Assembly (NCBI RefSeq): GCF_001742185.1
Contig: NZ_CP015750.1
Coordinates: 2,108,001-2,172,000 of the forward strand
From: Pectobacterium wasabiae CFBP 3304
GTDB lineage: Bacteria > Pseudomonadota > Gammaproteobacteria > Enterobacterales > Enterobacteriaceae
Reading direction: 5' to 3'
DNA: 64,000 nucleotides
This document shows positions 1 to 11,230 of this stretch, one piece after another; the first letter of the stretch is position 1, and each line of letters opens with the position of its first letter. The notes beneath the pieces were generated by a model. The model ran no database searches. It was not told the DNA's origin and worked only from the letters and a program-made list of their open reading frames with translations. The translations under genes were made by a program, and so were the position numbers.

Positions 1-1283
1 ATAAGCTTTTTCACCAGTGCACGGATAGCCGTTGACGAAGCTTCTCCGCCGCTATCGGTATTAACGTGGCTGGAGAAGAAATATTTTAGCTCAAAAATGC
101 CGCGTGGGCTGTGTAGGAATTTCTGTGTCGTCACGCGTGAGATGGTGGATTCATGCATATCTACCGCTTGGGCGATGTCTGCCAATACCATGGGCTTCAT
201 GAATTCTTCACCCTGCTCGAAGAAATCCTGCTGCTGCTCGACGATGCAGCGGGTTACTTTTAGCAGCGTATCGTTGCGACTCTCCAGACTTTTGATGAGC
301 CAGCGTGCCTCTTGCAGGTTACTGCGGATGAATTGCCCGTCGCTGTCGTTGCGCGCGCTGTTACCCAGCGCTGCATATTGTTGGTTAATCTGCAAACGGG
401 GAACGCTGTCGGTGTTCAATTCAACGACCCACACTCCCTGCACCTTGCGCACCAGCACATCAGGGATCACATATTCGGATTCACCCGTGTTAATTGACTG
501 CCCCGGACGTGGGTCGAGCGATTGGATCAGCGCCAACGCTTCTTTCAGCACTTCCTCTTTCAGGCGGGTCACGCGGATCAGGCTACGGAAATCGTGGTTA
601 GCTAACAGATCAAGATGATCGCTGACGATCAGGCGAGCTTCGAGCAAGCGCGGCGTACGGTTGTCAAACTGGGAAAGTTGTACCAGCAGGCAATCGCGTA
701 GATCGCGAGCAGCGACGCCAACAGGATCAAAGCGCTGCACGCGTTTAAGTACGGCTTCGACCTCTTCCAGCGTCACGTCGTCGTCACCGATGCTGTCAAG
801 AATGTCTTCCAGCGGCACGGTCAGGTAGCCAGTGTTGTCCACCGCATCCACAATCGACGTTGCGATGGCCGCATCAGTATCCGAAAACGGCGTCAGCTCA
901 ACCTGCCACATCAGGTAATCCTGAAGCGTTTGCGTGGTTTCGCCTTGATAAATAGGCAGTTCTTCGTCGCGATAGTCAGAACCCGTGCCCGACGGTGTGC
1001 CTGCGGAATAAATCTCATCCCAGGTGGCGTCGAGCGGCAATTCTTCCGGCATGTCCCGTTGTTCAAGGGCTTCACCGGTATCCAGTGAATCGCTGTCTGC
1101 CTTTTCGAATGACTCGATTTCGTCGTGCTGATCCGTTTGTTCGAGCAACGGATTGCTTTCCAGCGCCAGTTGAATCTCCTGTTGCAATTCAAGCGTGGAC
1201 AACTGCAACAGCCGAATTGCCTGTTGGAGCTGTGGAGTCATGGCCAGTTGCTGGCTAAGCCTGAGTTGCAAACCTTGCTTCAT
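1..1283 (-). CDS. rpoN: RNA polymerase sigma-54 factor, 3' end cut off by window
   Basis: RpoN directs core RNA polymerase to -24/-12 promoters that need an AAA+ activator. The frame runs open from the ATG at 1281-1283 to the window edge, giving about 427 residues of a family usually near 477, so only the C-terminal RpoN box is missing. The N-terminal region I is typical: starts [20 protein letters not shown] and is glutamine- and leucine-rich. An acidic region II follows (roughly residues 50-120), then the core-binding domain. The helix-turn-helix is seen near the edge around [14 protein letters not shown]. The lptB gene lies 49 bp upstream on the same strand, the conserved enterobacterial order. 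No frameshift was found on reading the whole visible frame. Confidence 0.97.
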   Translation of the reverse strand, partial: MKQGLQLRLSQQLAMTPQLQQAIRLLQLSTLELQQEIQLALESNPLLEQTDQHDEIESFEKADSDSLDTGEALEQRDMPEELPLDATWDEIYSAGTPSGTGSDYRDEELPIYQGETTQTLQDYLMWQVELTPFSDTDAAIATSIVDAVDNTGYLTVPLEDILDSIGDDDVTLEEVEAVLKRVQRFDPVGVAARDLRDCLLVQLSQFDNRTPRLLEARLIVSDHLDLLANHDFRSLIRVTRLKEEVLKEALALIQSLDPRPGQSINTGESEYVIPDVLVRKVQGVWVVELNTDSVPRLQINQQYAALGNSARNDSDGQFIRSNLQEARWLIKSLESRNDTLLKVTRCIVEQQQDFFEQGEEFMKPMVLADIAQAVDMHESTISRVTTQKFLHSPRGIFELKYFFSSHVNTDSGGEASSTAIRALVKKL

Positions 1284-1332
1284 AAATCGCGCTAACGTCC
1301 CATAAGTACTGCAAAGAGAAAATATTACCCTA

Positions 1333-2058
1333 TCAGAGTCGGAAGCCTTCGCCCAGATAGACGCGTTTCACCTGTTCATCGGCCAGAATATCGTTCGGTG
1401 AACCGTGGGCGATCAGGTTGCCCTGACTCACGATGTAGGCTCGTTCACAGACATCAAGCGTTTCGCGGACGTTATGATCGGTAATCAACACGCCAAGCCC
1501 GCTGTCACGCAGATGCTCAATGATTTTTTTAATATCCAGTACGGAGATCGGGTCTACGCCCGCAAACGGTTCATCCAGCAGGATGAATTTGGGATTTGCT
1601 GCCAGCGCACGCGCAATCTCTACGCGGCGTCTTTCCCCACCGGACAGCGATTGTCCCAGACTATCGCGCAAATGAATAATATGGAATTCTTCCATTAGTT
1701 CATTGGCACGATCTTCCTGCTGCTCGGTGGTCAGATCTTTACGGATCTGTAATACCGCCATCAGGTTGTCATAGACGCTTAAGCGACGGAAAATAGAGGC
1801 TTCCTGCGGCAGATAGCCGATGCCACGCAAGGCACGTTCGTGCAGAGGGAGCAGGCTGATATCGTCGTCGTCGATGACGATGCGCCCTTCATCGCGCGGG
1901 ACGATGCCGACGACCATATAGAACGTGGTGGTCTTCCCGGCCCCGTTCGGCCCGAGTAGGCCGACGATTTCACCGGAATTCACGGTAAGGCTGACGTTTT
2001 CCACGACTTTACGGCCTTTGTACGCCTTGGCCAAATTTTCTGCGGTTAATGTTGCCAT
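1333..2058 (-). CDS. lptB: LPS export ABC transporter ATP-binding protein LptB
   Basis: LptB is the cytoplasmic ATPase of the LptB2FGC complex that extracts lipopolysaccharide from the inner membrane and drives it across the LptA bridge. The 241 residues equal the usual length. Walker [10 protein letters not shown] is at 36-44, the ABC signature [15 protein letters not shown] lies near 137-151, Walker [12 protein letters not shown] near 159-169, and the H-loop is in [10 protein letters not shown]. The gene follows lptA by 3 bp, so the two are probably translationally coupled. lptF and lptG, the membrane partners, are not in this window, as in E. coli where they map elsewhere. Confidence 0.98.
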   Translation of the reverse strand: MATLTAENLAKAYKGRKVVENVSLTVNSGEIVGLLGPNGAGKTTTFYMVVGIVPRDEGRIVIDDDDISLLPLHERALRGIGYLPQEASIFRRLSVYDNLMAVLQIRKDLTTEQQEDRANELMEEFHIIHLRDSLGQSLSGGERRRVEIARALAANPKFILLDEPFAGVDPISVLDIKKIIEHLRDSGLGVLITDHNVRETLDVCERAYIVSQGNLIAHGSPNDILADEQVKRVYLGEGFRL

Positions 2059-2061
2059 AGC

Positions 2062-2634
2062 TTATTCAGTAACCCGTGGTTGCGATTGTTGAGAACGAGA
2101 AGGCTGGCTCTTTTTCTCTTTTTCCTGAAGCTGAGAGGGGACTAACACCGTCGTCACACGTTTGCCTTTATCGCTGGTCGCTTCCATCTGCTGCTGTTTC
2201 ACCAGATAGGTGATGCGATCGCCTTTTACATTGCTGTCCTGCTGTTCCAGATAGGCATTGCCTGTCAGTACCAGAAAATCAGTAGCCAGCTCGTAGCGGA
2301 TTTTTTGCGCGTGGCCTTTTACGGGTTTGCCGTTGTCCTGCATCTGGTAGAACGTCACGGGGTTACCGTAACCTTCCACCACTTCACTGCCTTGCGTACC
2401 CTGTGGGCGCGTCACGACAACCTTGTCGGCTTTCACTTCGATCGTTCCTTGCTTCACGACAACATTGCCCGTGAACGTCACTGTGTTGCCCTGCATATCC
2501 AGAGATTGCTGTGCTGAATCAATGCGAATCGGTTGGTTGCTATCGCCCGTGACAGCAAAGGTGGAAACGCTGACGGCGAACAGCGAGCTGGCGATCAGGG
2601 TGTTACGCATCAGGTTATTGGTTTTGGATTTCAT
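2062..2634 (-). CDS. lptA: LPS periplasmic bridge protein LptA
   Basis: LptA is the periplasmic beta-jellyroll protein that forms the bridge carrying LPS from LptC to LptD. It has 190 residues. A signal peptide occupies about residues 1-27 (cleavage expected after the A-x-A of STFAV), and the OstA/LptA core begins at DSNQPIRIDSAQQSLDMQGN. The lysine- and serine-rich C-terminal tail is low in complexity and differs from E. coli. The start overlaps the end of lptC by 20 bp, typical for this operon. Confidence 0.97.
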   Translation of the reverse strand: MKSKTNNLMRNTLIASSLFAVSVSTFAVTGDSNQPIRIDSAQQSLDMQGNTVTFTGNVVVKQGTIEVKADKVVVTRPQGTQGSEVVEGYGNPVTFYQMQDNGKPVKGHAQKIRYELATDFLVLTGNAYLEQQDSNVKGDRITYLVKQQQMEATSDKGKRVTTVLVPSQLQEKEKKSQPSRSQQSQPRVTE

Positions 2635-3181
2635 AAGAGGTTTTTACCTTTTCGATCAACTCGGCCGTTTTATTACGCAGATTTCCGCGCATTTTCATTC
2701 CGCTTGAGGTAAAGCTGGTGCCGTACAGGGTGACTTCATCATCGGAAGAGACGTCCTGCGTGACCAGATTCACTTGGGCATTATTCGTTGTGATACGCTG
2801 AAGCTGCGCGTCCTTCGTCAGGCTATTCACCTCAACGTGGCCGTACAGATAGAGCATCTTGTCTTTTGTCAGCTTGGCGCGATCGGCACGTACTGACCAG
2901 GTTGCAATGCCCTGTTCATTGAACAGCGTGGCAACGGGGGTCGTAAACCAACTCAATTGCTCGTTGTTGAAATACTCCGCCTTTTCCGAAATGAGTCTGT
3001 AGCTCAGCTTGCCCGCAGGGCTGTATACCTGAGTGTTGGTCTTTTCGCTGGTATAGACTGGCACCGTAGGGTCATTTGCATTCGGTGCCGGTACGGTGTC
3101 GTCATCCGCAATATTCCAACCGATGAGGACCAGTACCAACAGAGCCAGGAAAGCGGTCAGCCAACGCTTGGTGTTACTCAT
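2615..3181 (-). CDS. lptC: LPS export protein LptC
   Basis: LptC is a bitopic inner-membrane protein that takes LPS from LptB2FG and hands it to LptA. One transmembrane helix is visible at about residues 7-25 (TKRWLTAFLALLVLVLIGW) with the periplasmic LptC jellyroll behind it, 188 residues in all. It overlaps kdsC by 4 bp (ATGA-type junction) and lptA by 20 bp. Kdo supply and LPS export are therefore likely made from one mRNA. Confidence 0.97.
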   Translation of the reverse strand: MSNTKRWLTAFLALLVLVLIGWNIADDDTVPAPNANDPTVPVYTSEKTNTQVYSPAGKLSYRLISEKAEYFNNEQLSWFTTPVATLFNEQGIATWSVRADRAKLTKDKMLYLYGHVEVNSLTKDAQLQRITTNNAQVNLVTQDVSSDDEVTLYGTSFTSSGMKMRGNLRNKTAELIEKVKTSYEIQNQ

Positions 3182-3744
3182 ATTGACAACCCTTTGGCAT
3201 GCTCCAGCTTATTCTGCGAGAACAGAATCAAATCACACAGCTCACGCACGGCACCACGGCCACCCGCAATGCGAGTGACATAATCCGCACGTGGTAACAG
3301 CAACGGGTGGGCGTCTGCCACGGCAACGCTCAGACCAACCTGTGCCATCACTGGCCAGTCGATCATGTCGTCGCCGATATAGGCCACTTGATCTGCTGTT
3401 ACCGATAGTTTATCCAACAGATCGTTGAAGGCCAAAACCTTATCTGATTGCCCCTGATAAAGGTGGTTAATGCCCAGCGTTTTACACCGATCGACCAGTA
3501 GTTTTGCGGAACGCCCAGTAATGATGGCAACCTCAATACCAGACGTCAGCAGGCAGCGAATTCCATAACCGTCACGGACGTTAAACGCTTTCAGCTCTTC
3601 GCCGTGGTTACCCATGTAAATCAGACCATCGGACATCACGCCGTCAACGTCGCAGATTAACAGGCGAACTTCACGGGCTTTATCCAGTACCTGTTGATCG
3701 ACCGGCCCATAACAGGTAGCGGTTTGCGCCCTGGTTTCACTCAT
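3178..3744 (-). CDS. kdsC: 3-deoxy-D-manno-octulosonate 8-phosphate phosphatase
   Basis: KdsC removes phosphate from Kdo-8-phosphate to give Kdo, the inner-core LPS sugar. It is a tetrameric C0-type HAD phosphatase. The HAD motif I, CDVDGVMSDG, is at 31-40, with the nucleophile and acid aspartates at 32 and 34. Motif II is ITGR near 75-78 and motif III/IV is YIGDDMIDWP near 122-131. The length of 188 residues matches the family. It lies 19 bp behind kdsD and overlaps lptC. Confidence 0.97.
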   Translation of the reverse strand: MSETRAQTATCYGPVDQQVLDKAREVRLLICDVDGVMSDGLIYMGNHGEELKAFNVRDGYGIRCLLTSGIEVAIITGRSAKLLVDRCKTLGINHLYQGQSDKVLAFNDLLDKLSVTADQVAYIGDDMIDWPVMAQVGLSVAVADAHPLLLPRADYVTRIAGGRGAVRELCDLILFSQNKLEHAKGLSI

Positions 3745-3763
3745 TCACAATTATCCTTTCTTT

Positions 3764-4801
3764 TTAAACCACGCCAGCCCGCAACATATCGTGCATATGG
3801 ACAATACCGACCAGACGATCGTTTTCTGCCACCAGCACTGAGGTGATGTGGCGCGACTGCATCAGGTTAAGTGCATCTACCGCCAGCATCTGCGGCGCGA
3901 CCCGGATGCCGCCCGCGGTCATCACATCAGCAATACGCGCGCTGTTCAAGTCAATATTCATGTCGAAGATGCGGCGCAGGTCACCATCGGTGAAGATACC
4001 CTGAATTTTCATATCCGCTTCGCAGATTACCGTCATACCCAGATTTTTGCGCGTAATTTCCACCAGCGCATCACGCAGCGAGGCATTGTGTGGGACATGG
4101 GGGATCTCGTCGCCTGAATGCATAATATCGCTGATACGCAGTAAAAGTTTGCGGCCAAGTGCGCCACCGGGGTGAGATAGGGCGAAATCTTCGGCAGTAA
4201 AACCGCGCGCCTGTAGCAAAGCCACGGCGAGTGCGTCGCCCATGACCAGCGTTGCGGTGGTGCTGGTGGTGGGTGCCAGACCGAGCGGGCAGGCTTCCTG
4301 CGGAACGTTGACGCACAGGTGTATATCCGCCGCTTTACCCATCGTGCTTTCTGGTGCGCTGGTCATGCAGATCAGGAACACTTTCTGGCGTTTCAGAACA
4401 GGGATCAGCGACAGGATTTCATGGGATTCGCCAGAGTTGGAAATCGCGATCACGATATCGTGCGGCGTCACCATGCCGAGGTCACCGTGGCTGGCTTCAC
4501 CCGGATGAACGAAAAAAGCGGGTGTACCGGTGCTGGCGAAGGTTGCGGCAATTTTGCAACCGATGTGGCCGGATTTGCCCATTCCCATCACCACCACTTT
4601 GCCCTGGCAGTGAAAGATCTTTTTGCAGGCGAGGGTAAAATTGTCGTCAATATACTGATCTAATTGCGCAAGCCCATCGCGTTCTATACTCAGTACCTGC
4701 TTGCCCGCCTGCTGGAAATCGAAATCGGGTTGTAGCCTATGTTCGGATAGTGCACGGTCAGACTGCTGTTTTAGGTGAGCGTCTTGTTCAAACGGTGACA
4801 T
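3764..4801 (-). CDS. kdsD: D-arabinose 5-phosphate isomerase
   Basis: KdsD interconverts ribulose-5-phosphate and arabinose-5-phosphate, the first step of Kdo synthesis. An N-terminal SIS domain (about 45-190, with MGMGKSGHIG and AISNSGES) is followed by two CBS domains (about 215-345). The 345 residues exceed the 328 of E. coli; the extra residues are all before LQPDFDFQQAGK, so the annotated start may be too early or the N-terminus is truly longer. No strong internal ATG is available. It is the first gene of the kdsD-kdsC-lptC-lptA-lptB block. Confidence 0.95.
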   Translation of the reverse strand: MSPFEQDAHLKQQSDRALSEHRLQPDFDFQQAGKQVLSIERDGLAQLDQYIDDNFTLACKKIFHCQGKVVVMGMGKSGHIGCKIAATFASTGTPAFFVHPGEASHGDLGMVTPHDIVIAISNSGESHEILSLIPVLKRQKVFLICMTSAPESTMGKAADIHLCVNVPQEACPLGLAPTTSTTATLVMGDALAVALLQARGFTAEDFALSHPGGALGRKLLLRISDIMHSGDEIPHVPHNASLRDALVEITRKNLGMTVICEADMKIQGIFTDGDLRRIFDMNIDLNSARIADVMTAGGIRVAPQMLAVDALNLMQSRHITSVLVAENDRLVGIVHMHDMLRAGVV

Positions 4802-4841
4802 ACCAATAGTCCTGATTATGGTTAAAAACGGAACAGCATAA

Positions 4842-5807
4842 TTATGAAAAACAGAACAACACCGTAAGGTAGGCGATAAACGCGCAGCATAATAATACGC
4901 CTGCGCCCTGTCCTATACGGCGTTTTTTGCTGAGGCACAGTGCAGTTAACAGCACGCTCGCCGCCAGCATGACCCAATAGTCGCGCTGAAAAACTTGAGG
5001 ATTCAGTGCGCCTGGCGAGAGTAGTGCGGGTACGCCCAGTACAATCGCAATATTAAAAATATTCGAGCCAATCAGGTTGCCCAGCGCGATATCATCTTCT
5101 TTTTTCAATGTCCCGACGATGGCCGTAGCGAGTTCAGGCAGGCTGGTGCCGATCGCCAATATGGTCAGCCCGATGGTCAATTCGCTGACATCGAAGTAGC
5201 GTGCAATGACGGTCGCGTTATCCACGACCATACGGGCGGCCATGGGTAAAATAATCATACCGAGAATCAGCCACAGCACGGCAGCCATCTGATTGCTGTC
5301 GTCTTGCGGAAGCTCTGCCAATTGCTCACGCGTCAGGCTGTCGCCGCCTTCCTGCTGCGCCTGTTGTGCCATACGCAGTATTAACGCCAGACACAGAATA
5401 GCGGCAAAGAGCAGCATCATGCCGTCGGCACGGCTCAGGTAGCTATCATGCAGTAAAACGCCACACAATAAAGTGACGGACACCATGAGCGGCAATTCCC
5501 GGCGCAACAGGGCCGAATGTACGGTTAGTGGGCGAATGAGCGCTGCGCTGCCAAGAATGAGTAAGATATTGGTGATATTGGAGCCAATCACATTACCGAC
5601 GGCCATGTCGTTCTGATCGTTTAAAGCTGCGGTAACAGAAACGATCAGCTCAGGTAGCGACGTGCCGAAGCCGACAATGGTGATGCCGATGACGAAAGGC
5701 GGTAAGCCGAGAGAACGCGCAAGCACAGCCGCGCCATAGATAAGACGATCGGCACCGTAAACCAGCAGTAGCAAGCCAACGAACAAGAGTAGTGTTGCAA
5801 AAAGCAT
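4842..5807 (-). CDS. yrbG: Calcium/sodium antiporter-like membrane protein YrbG
   Basis: YrbG belongs to the K+-dependent Na+/Ca2+ exchanger (CaCA) family of inner-membrane antiporters; its transported ion in vivo is not settled. Two inverted alpha repeats are visible: VGFGTSLPELIVS near 45-57 with GNVIGSNITNILLILG behind it, and LAIGTSLPELATAIVG with GNLIGSNIFNIAIVLG in the second half. About ten hydrophobic helices are seen. I take the ATG at 5805-5807 because it is preceded by AAAGGA at good spacing and matches the E. coli N-terminus; a longer frame to 5840 would run into the ERIC repeat. It precedes kdsD on the same strand. Confidence 0.94.
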   Translation of the reverse strand: MLFATLLLFVGLLLLVYGADRLIYGAAVLARSLGLPPFVIGITIVGFGTSLPELIVSVTAALNDQNDMAVGNVIGSNITNILLILGSAALIRPLTVHSALLRRELPLMVSVTLLCGVLLHDSYLSRADGMMLLFAAILCLALILRMAQQAQQEGGDSLTREQLAELPQDDSNQMAAVLWLILGMIILPMAARMVVDNATVIARYFDVSELTIGLTILAIGTSLPELATAIVGTLKKEDDIALGNLIGSNIFNIAIVLGVPALLSPGALNPQVFQRDYWVMLAASVLLTALCLSKKRRIGQGAGVLLCCAFIAYLTVLFCFS

Positions 5808-5826
5808 GCAGCGTCCTTTAATAGGA

Positions 5827-5955
<129 letters not shown>

Positions 5956-6344
5956 ATCACTGGCTTGTTGTCGAATAAGTCAGTATTTCTGGACGATTTT
6001 CGCACAAAAAGCATTTTTCTGTGATGAGCGCTAATTCTGACGGTGCTTGGCGAAAAAGTAAAACCTGTCGCGATAAGTAAAATCAGGTAACGGTTTATGC
6101 CGCCATTTTGGACAAGAACTTACGGTAAGTTTTTGTAAAACTCTCACTCTGATGAAAGTCAGCCGTTAGGCTAATGCCGATCGTTTAAGAGCCGAGATAC
6201 ACGGAGCGACCACGGGGCGAGGTGTCCCTACGGGAACCTCATCCCCGTGTTTCTCCTAAAATGAGACTTAAGTGACCAGCATTAATCCGTTAGGCTGGAG
6301 TGAAAGACGCTCTATAAGCGTACTGGCGTACTGATTGGTAAGGA
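5956..6344. other. yrbG-mlaF intergenic region with a strong hairpin
   Basis: There is no open frame with coding character. The clearest structure is an imperfect palindrome at 6211-6249 (CACGGGG ... CCCCGTG, with inner arms GAGGT/ACCTC and TCCC/GGGA around a TAC loop). It has no T-run directly behind it, so it does not look like an ordinary terminator. Promoters for yrbG (minus) and mlaF (plus) must lie here, but I see no unambiguous -10/-35 pair. Confidence 0.7.
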
Positions 6345-6353
6345 ATGGAAATA

Positions 6354-7166
6354 ATGAACCATGAGGCAACTAATCTGGTCGAAATCCGTGGTCTTAGCTT
6401 TCGGCGCGGAGAGCGAGAGATTTTCACAGACATCACGCTGAATGTCCCTAAAGGCAAGGTCACGGCAATCATGGGGCCTTCCGGTATCGGTAAAACCACG
6501 TTGCTGCGTTTGATCGGCGGGCAACTATCGCCGGACAGCGGTGAAATCTGGTTTGATGGTGAGAATATTCCGGCGCTGTCGCGTAGCGAACTGTACAACG
6601 CGCGCAAGAAAATGAGCATGTTGTTTCAGTCAGGGGCGTTATTCACCGATTTGAGCGTGTTTGATAATGTCGCCTGGCCGCTGCGTGAGCATACCCAACT
6701 GCCAGAATCCTTACTGCGTAGCATTGTCATGATGAAGCTGGAAGCGGTGGGGTTGCGTGGGGCTGCCGAACTGATGCCAGCGGAACTTTCTGGCGGCATG
6801 GCGCGGCGCGCGGCACTGGCGCGAGCCATTGCGCTCGACCCGCAGATGATTATGTTTGATGAGCCTTTTGTTGGGCAAGATCCGATCACGTTGGGGACGC
6901 TGGTGAAGCTCATTGATGAGTTAAACCATGCATTGGGCGTGACCTGTGTTGTCGTTTCTCACGATGTACCGGAGGTGATGAGCATCGCCGATTATGCCTA
7001 TATCGTGGCCGACAAACGGGTGATAGCAGAAGGGACGGCGGATCAACTGAGGGCGAACGATGACCCGCAGGTTCGTCAGTTCCTGGATGGCATCGCCGAC
7101 GGGCCAGTGCCTTTCCGTTTTCCTGCCGGTGACTATAAAACGTCGCTGCTAGGCTCAGGGGGTTAA
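6354..7166 (+). CDS. mlaF: Phospholipid ABC transporter ATP-binding protein MlaF
   Basis: MlaF is the ATPase of MlaFEDB, which moves phospholipids between the inner membrane and the periplasmic carrier MlaC to keep outer-membrane asymmetry. Walker [10 protein letters not shown] is at 41-49, the signature [17 protein letters not shown] follows in the middle, and Walker B is [11 protein letters not shown] chose the ATG at 6354 (270 aa, E. coli has 269) because AAGGA at 6340-6344 is nine bases upstream; the earlier ATG at 6345 abuts the Shine-Dalgarno. It is the first gene of mlaFEDCB, with a 7-bp gap to mlaE. Confidence 0.97.
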   Translation: MNHEATNLVEIRGLSFRRGEREIFTDITLNVPKGKVTAIMGPSGIGKTTLLRLIGGQLSPDSGEIWFDGENIPALSRSELYNARKKMSMLFQSGALFTDLSVFDNVAWPLREHTQLPESLLRSIVMMKLEAVGLRGAAELMPAELSGGMARRAALARAIALDPQMIMFDEPFVGQDPITLGTLVKLIDELNHALGVTCVVVSHDVPEVMSIADYAYIVADKRVIAEGTADQLRANDDPQVRQFLDGIADGPVPFRFPAGDYKTSLLGSGG

Positions 7167-7173
7167 CGCAGTC

Positions 7174-7956
7174 ATGTTATTACGGTCGTTGGCGTCGCTA
7201 GGGCGTCAGGGGATCTCCGCCAGTGCTGCGTTTGGGCGCGCTGGGCTGATGCTGTTTAATGCGCTGGTGGGTAAGCCCGAATTCAGAAAACAGTGGCCGC
7301 TGTTGGTGAAACAACTTTACAGCGTTGGCGTGCAGTCACTGCTTATCATCATGGTTTCTGGCCTGTTTATCGGCATGGTGCTGGGGTTACAGGGCTATAT
7401 CATCCTGACGACGTACAGCGCTGAGGCCAGTTTGGGCATGATGGTGGCGCTGTCGCTGCTGCGTGAACTTGGCCCGGTGGTAACGGCGCTGCTGTTCGCT
7501 GGACGTGCGGGTTCCGCGCTGACGGCGGAAATCGGGCTGATGAAGGCAACCGAGCAACTCTCCAGTATGGAGATGATGGCGGTCGATCCGCTGCGCCGCG
7601 TTGTCGCGCCGCGTTTCTGGGCCGGGTTAATCAGCATGCCGCTGCTGGCGGTGATTTTTGTCGCCGTGGGGATCTGGGGGGGCGCGTTGGTCGGTGTGGA
7701 CTGGAAAGGTATCGACAGCGGGTTCTTCTGGTCTGCCATGCAGGGCGCGGTTGACTGGCGTCAGGATGTGCTGAACTGCGTGATTAAAAGTATCGTATTT
7801 GCGATTACTGTGACCTGGATTGCACTGTTTAACGGCTATGACGCGATCCCGACGTCTGAGGGGATCAGCCGTGCAACGACGCGAACCGTCGTGCACTCGT
7901 CGTTAGCGGTACTGGGATTGGATTTTGTGCTGACAGCACTGATGTTTGGGAACTGA
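7174..7956 (+). CDS. mlaE: Phospholipid ABC transporter permease MlaE
   Basis: MlaE is the integral membrane permease of the MlaFEDB complex, with 260 residues as in E. coli. It has an N-terminal amphipathic interfacial region and five to six hydrophobic helices. The conserved MlaE/YrbE core is visible in [26 protein letters not shown] and the region after it (about 91-116). The coding frame follows mlaF by 7 bp and is separated from mlaD by 4 bp, so the operon is tightly packed. Confidence 0.97.
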   Translation: MLLRSLASLGRQGISASAAFGRAGLMLFNALVGKPEFRKQWPLLVKQLYSVGVQSLLIIMVSGLFIGMVLGLQGYIILTTYSAEASLGMMVALSLLRELGPVVTALLFAGRAGSALTAEIGLMKATEQLSSMEMMAVDPLRRVVAPRFWAGLISMPLLAVIFVAVGIWGGALVGVDWKGIDSGFFWSAMQGAVDWRQDVLNCVIKSIVFAITVTWIALFNGYDAIPTSEGISRATTRTVVHSSLAVLGLDFVLTALMFGN

Positions 7957-7960
7957 GTCG

Positions 7961-8527
7961 ATGCAAACAAAGAAAACTGAAGTCTGGGTTGGTGTGTTTA
8001 TGTTGATCGCGCTGGCTGGCATTCTCTTTTTATGCCTGAAAGTGGCCGATCTCAAATCGATCGGTAGTGAGCCGACGTACCGTTTGTACGCGACGTTTGA
8101 CAACATTGGCGGGTTGAAAGCGCGTTCTCCGATCAGAATTGGCGGTGTGGTTATTGGTCGTGTAGCGGATATCTCGCTGGATGAAAAAACGTATCTGCCG
8201 CGTGTGGCGATGGATATTCAGCAGCGTTACGATCATATTCCCGATACCAGCTCTCTGGCCATTCGTACCTCTGGCTTGCTGGGCGAACAGTATCTGGCAC
8301 TGAACATGGGGTTTGAAGATGAAGAGATGGGCACGACGATCCTGAAGGAGGGTGGTGTGATTCAGGATACCAAGTCGGCTATGGTGCTTGAAGATCTCAT
8401 CGGTCAATTCCTATATAAGAGCGGCGGCAATAGCGAGGATAATGCCGGTCAATCGGGTACGGAGCCGGGTGCCGATCCTGCGGCAACCCCTGAGCACAGC
8501 AACGAACCTGTTCCTTCACATCCATAA
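7961..8527 (+). CDS. mlaD: MCE-domain phospholipid-binding protein MlaD
   Basis: MlaD is the single-pass inner-membrane MCE protein whose hexameric ring forms the periplasmic channel of MlaFEDB. The TM helix is at about 8-27 (WVGVFMLIALAGILFLCLKV) and the MCE domain at about 38-117 (TFDNIGGLKARSPIRIGGV). The C-terminal tail after residue 150 is acidic and low in complexity (SGTEPGADPAATPEHSNEP). I start at ATG 7961 (MQTKK), which matches E. coli; the frame is open a few codons further upstream. Length 188 residues. Confidence 0.96.
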   Translation: MQTKKTEVWVGVFMLIALAGILFLCLKVADLKSIGSEPTYRLYATFDNIGGLKARSPIRIGGVVIGRVADISLDEKTYLPRVAMDIQQRYDHIPDTSSLAIRTSGLLGEQYLALNMGFEDEEMGTTILKEGGVIQDTKSAMVLEDLIGQFLYKSGGNSEDNAGQSGTEPGADPAATPEHSNEPVPSHP

Positions 8528-8539
8528 GAGGATATCTGC

Positions 8540-9169
8540 ATGTTTAAACGCTTACTGATGGTGGCTTTACTGGTGGTCGCGCCATTAGCCAACGCGGCGG
8601 ATCAAATGAACCCTTATCATTTAATGAATGAAACGGCGGAAAAAACGTTTGACCGTTTAAAGAACGAGCAGCCAAAAATTAAGCAAAACCCTGACTATTT
8701 GCGTACTGTCGTGCGTGAAGAGCTGTTGCCGTATGTTCAGGTGAGATACGCCGGTGCGCTGGTTCTCGGTCGTTACTACAAAGATTCGACACCCGCTCAG
8801 CGTGATGCCTATTTCAAAGCGTTTGAAGCCTATCTGGAGCAGGCTTACGGCCAGGCTCTGGCGATGTATAGCGGGCAAAGCTATCAAATCGCCCCTGAAC
8901 AGCCGCTGGGCAATGCTGATATCGTTTCCATTCGTGTCACCATCGTTGATAACGGCGGACGTCCTCCGATACGTCTGGATTTCCAATGGCGTAAAAACAG
9001 TAAAACCGGTAACTGGCAGGCGTATGACATGATTGCCGAAGGTGTCAGCATGATCACCACTAAGCAGAACGAGTGGGCGGCAATACTGCGTCAGAAAGGT
9101 GTTGATGGCCTGACTCAACAGTTAGAATCCTCGGCGAAGCAGACAATCACGTTGGATCAGAAAAAGTAA
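8540..9169 (+). CDS. mlaC: Periplasmic phospholipid carrier MlaC
   Basis: MlaC is the soluble periplasmic shuttle that binds phospholipid acyl chains and travels between MlaD and the outer-membrane MlaA-porin complex. A cleavable signal peptide is clear ([15 protein letters not shown], cleavage after about residue 19). The MlaC/Ttg2D fold follows, with [15 protein letters not shown] and [20 protein letters not shown]. It has 209 residues, against 211 in E. coli. The mlaA partner is not in this window. Confidence 0.97.
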   Translation: MFKRLLMVALLVVAPLANAADQMNPYHLMNETAEKTFDRLKNEQPKIKQNPDYLRTVVREELLPYVQVRYAGALVLGRYYKDSTPAQRDAYFKAFEAYLEQAYGQALAMYSGQSYQIAPEQPLGNADIVSIRVTIVDNGGRPPIRLDFQWRKNSKTGNWQAYDMIAEGVSMITTKQNEWAAILRQKGVDGLTQQLESSAKQTITLDQKK

Positions 9170-9182
9170 TTTGGGTACGAAT

Positions 9183-9473
9183 ATGGCGAACGCATTGAAC
9201 TGGCAGGCGCAGGAATCAACGCTGGCATTAACCGGCGATCTCGATCGCGAAACGCTGCTACCGTTCTGGCAGCAGCGTGAATCGTTGCTCGCGGGTAAAA
9301 CCATGCTGGATGTGTCTGGCTTAAACCGTGTCGATTCTGCCGGGCTGGCATTGCTGATGCACGTTTATCAGCAACCGTGTTCAGGCGATGAGATCACGAT
9401 TGTCGGTGCCAGCGATCGGCTAAAAACGCTCATTGCGCTCTATAATCTGAATGAAATCATCCCAGTGTCTTAA
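9183..9473 (+). CDS. mlaB: STAS-domain subunit MlaB of the phospholipid transporter
   Basis: MlaB is the small cytoplasmic STAS protein that binds MlaF and is needed for assembly and activity of MlaFEDB. The STAS core is seen in LDVSGLNRVDSAGLALLMHV. I take ATG 9183 (96 aa) rather than an in-frame TTG at 9171: the ATG gives the family length, although the ribosome-binding site is weak. The gene starts 13 bp after mlaC and is the last of the operon, followed by a strong terminator. Confidence 0.93.
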   Translation: MANALNWQAQESTLALTGDLDRETLLPFWQQRESLLAGKTMLDVSGLNRVDSAGLALLMHVYQQPCSGDEITIVGASDRLKTLIALYNLNEIIPVS

Positions 9474-9480
9474 ACCGTCT

Positions 9481-9526
9481 CGCCGATGCCTCATTTCTCC
9501 TTCAGGCATCGGCGCATTCTTTGTTT
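9481..9526 (+). terminator. Terminator of mlaFEDCB
   Basis: An 11-bp perfect stem (CGCCGATGCCT at 9481-9491 with AGGCATCGGCG at 9504-9514) and a 12-base loop are followed by the pyrimidine-rich CATTCTTTGTTT. It lies directly behind the mlaB stop. Confidence 0.85.
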
Positions 9527-9595
9527 AAGATAGCGCCATATTCATCTAAGATACCTCCCTGTAAATCACTCCCCCTGACATAGAAATCGAGAGCG

Positions 9596-9850
9596 ATGGA
9601 AAATAACGAAATTAAAGATGTGCTGATGAACGCATTAGCACTGGAAGAAGCCCATGTTTCTGGTGATGGTAGCCATTTTCAAGTCATCGCGGTGGGCGCA
9701 CTTTTTGCTGGAATGAGCCGAGTCAAAAAACAGCAGGCTGTTTATGCGCCGCTGACGGAGTACATCGCGGATAACCGTATTCATGCATTGTCGATTAAGG
9801 CCTATACGCCGGAAGAGTGGCAACGCGACCGTAAACTGAACGGCTTCTAA
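9596..9850 (+). CDS. ibaG: BolA-family protein IbaG
   Basis: IbaG (YrbA) is a BolA-like protein linked to acid stress and to Fe-S handling with monothiol glutaredoxins. The 84 residues match the family and show the BolA core [20 protein letters not shown] followed by an alpha-beta tail ending [12 protein letters not shown]. The conserved glycine and histidine of the DGSHF motif are present. It sits between the mla terminator and murA, 80 bp upstream of murA, as in E. coli. Confidence 0.96.
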   Translation: MENNEIKDVLMNALALEEAHVSGDGSHFQVIAVGALFAGMSRVKKQQAVYAPLTEYIADNRIHALSIKAYTPEEWQRDRKLNGF

Positions 9851-9918
9851 GTATTCCCCGAGCGAGCGGGAAGAGAATGCCTATATCAGTGTGACGAAAT
9901 ATTGAATTAAGACATTGA

Positions 9919-11193
<1,275 letters not shown>

Positions 11194-11230
11194 GCACTTC
11201 ACCCGTTTGCTCTTCAAATGATGTACGCCA

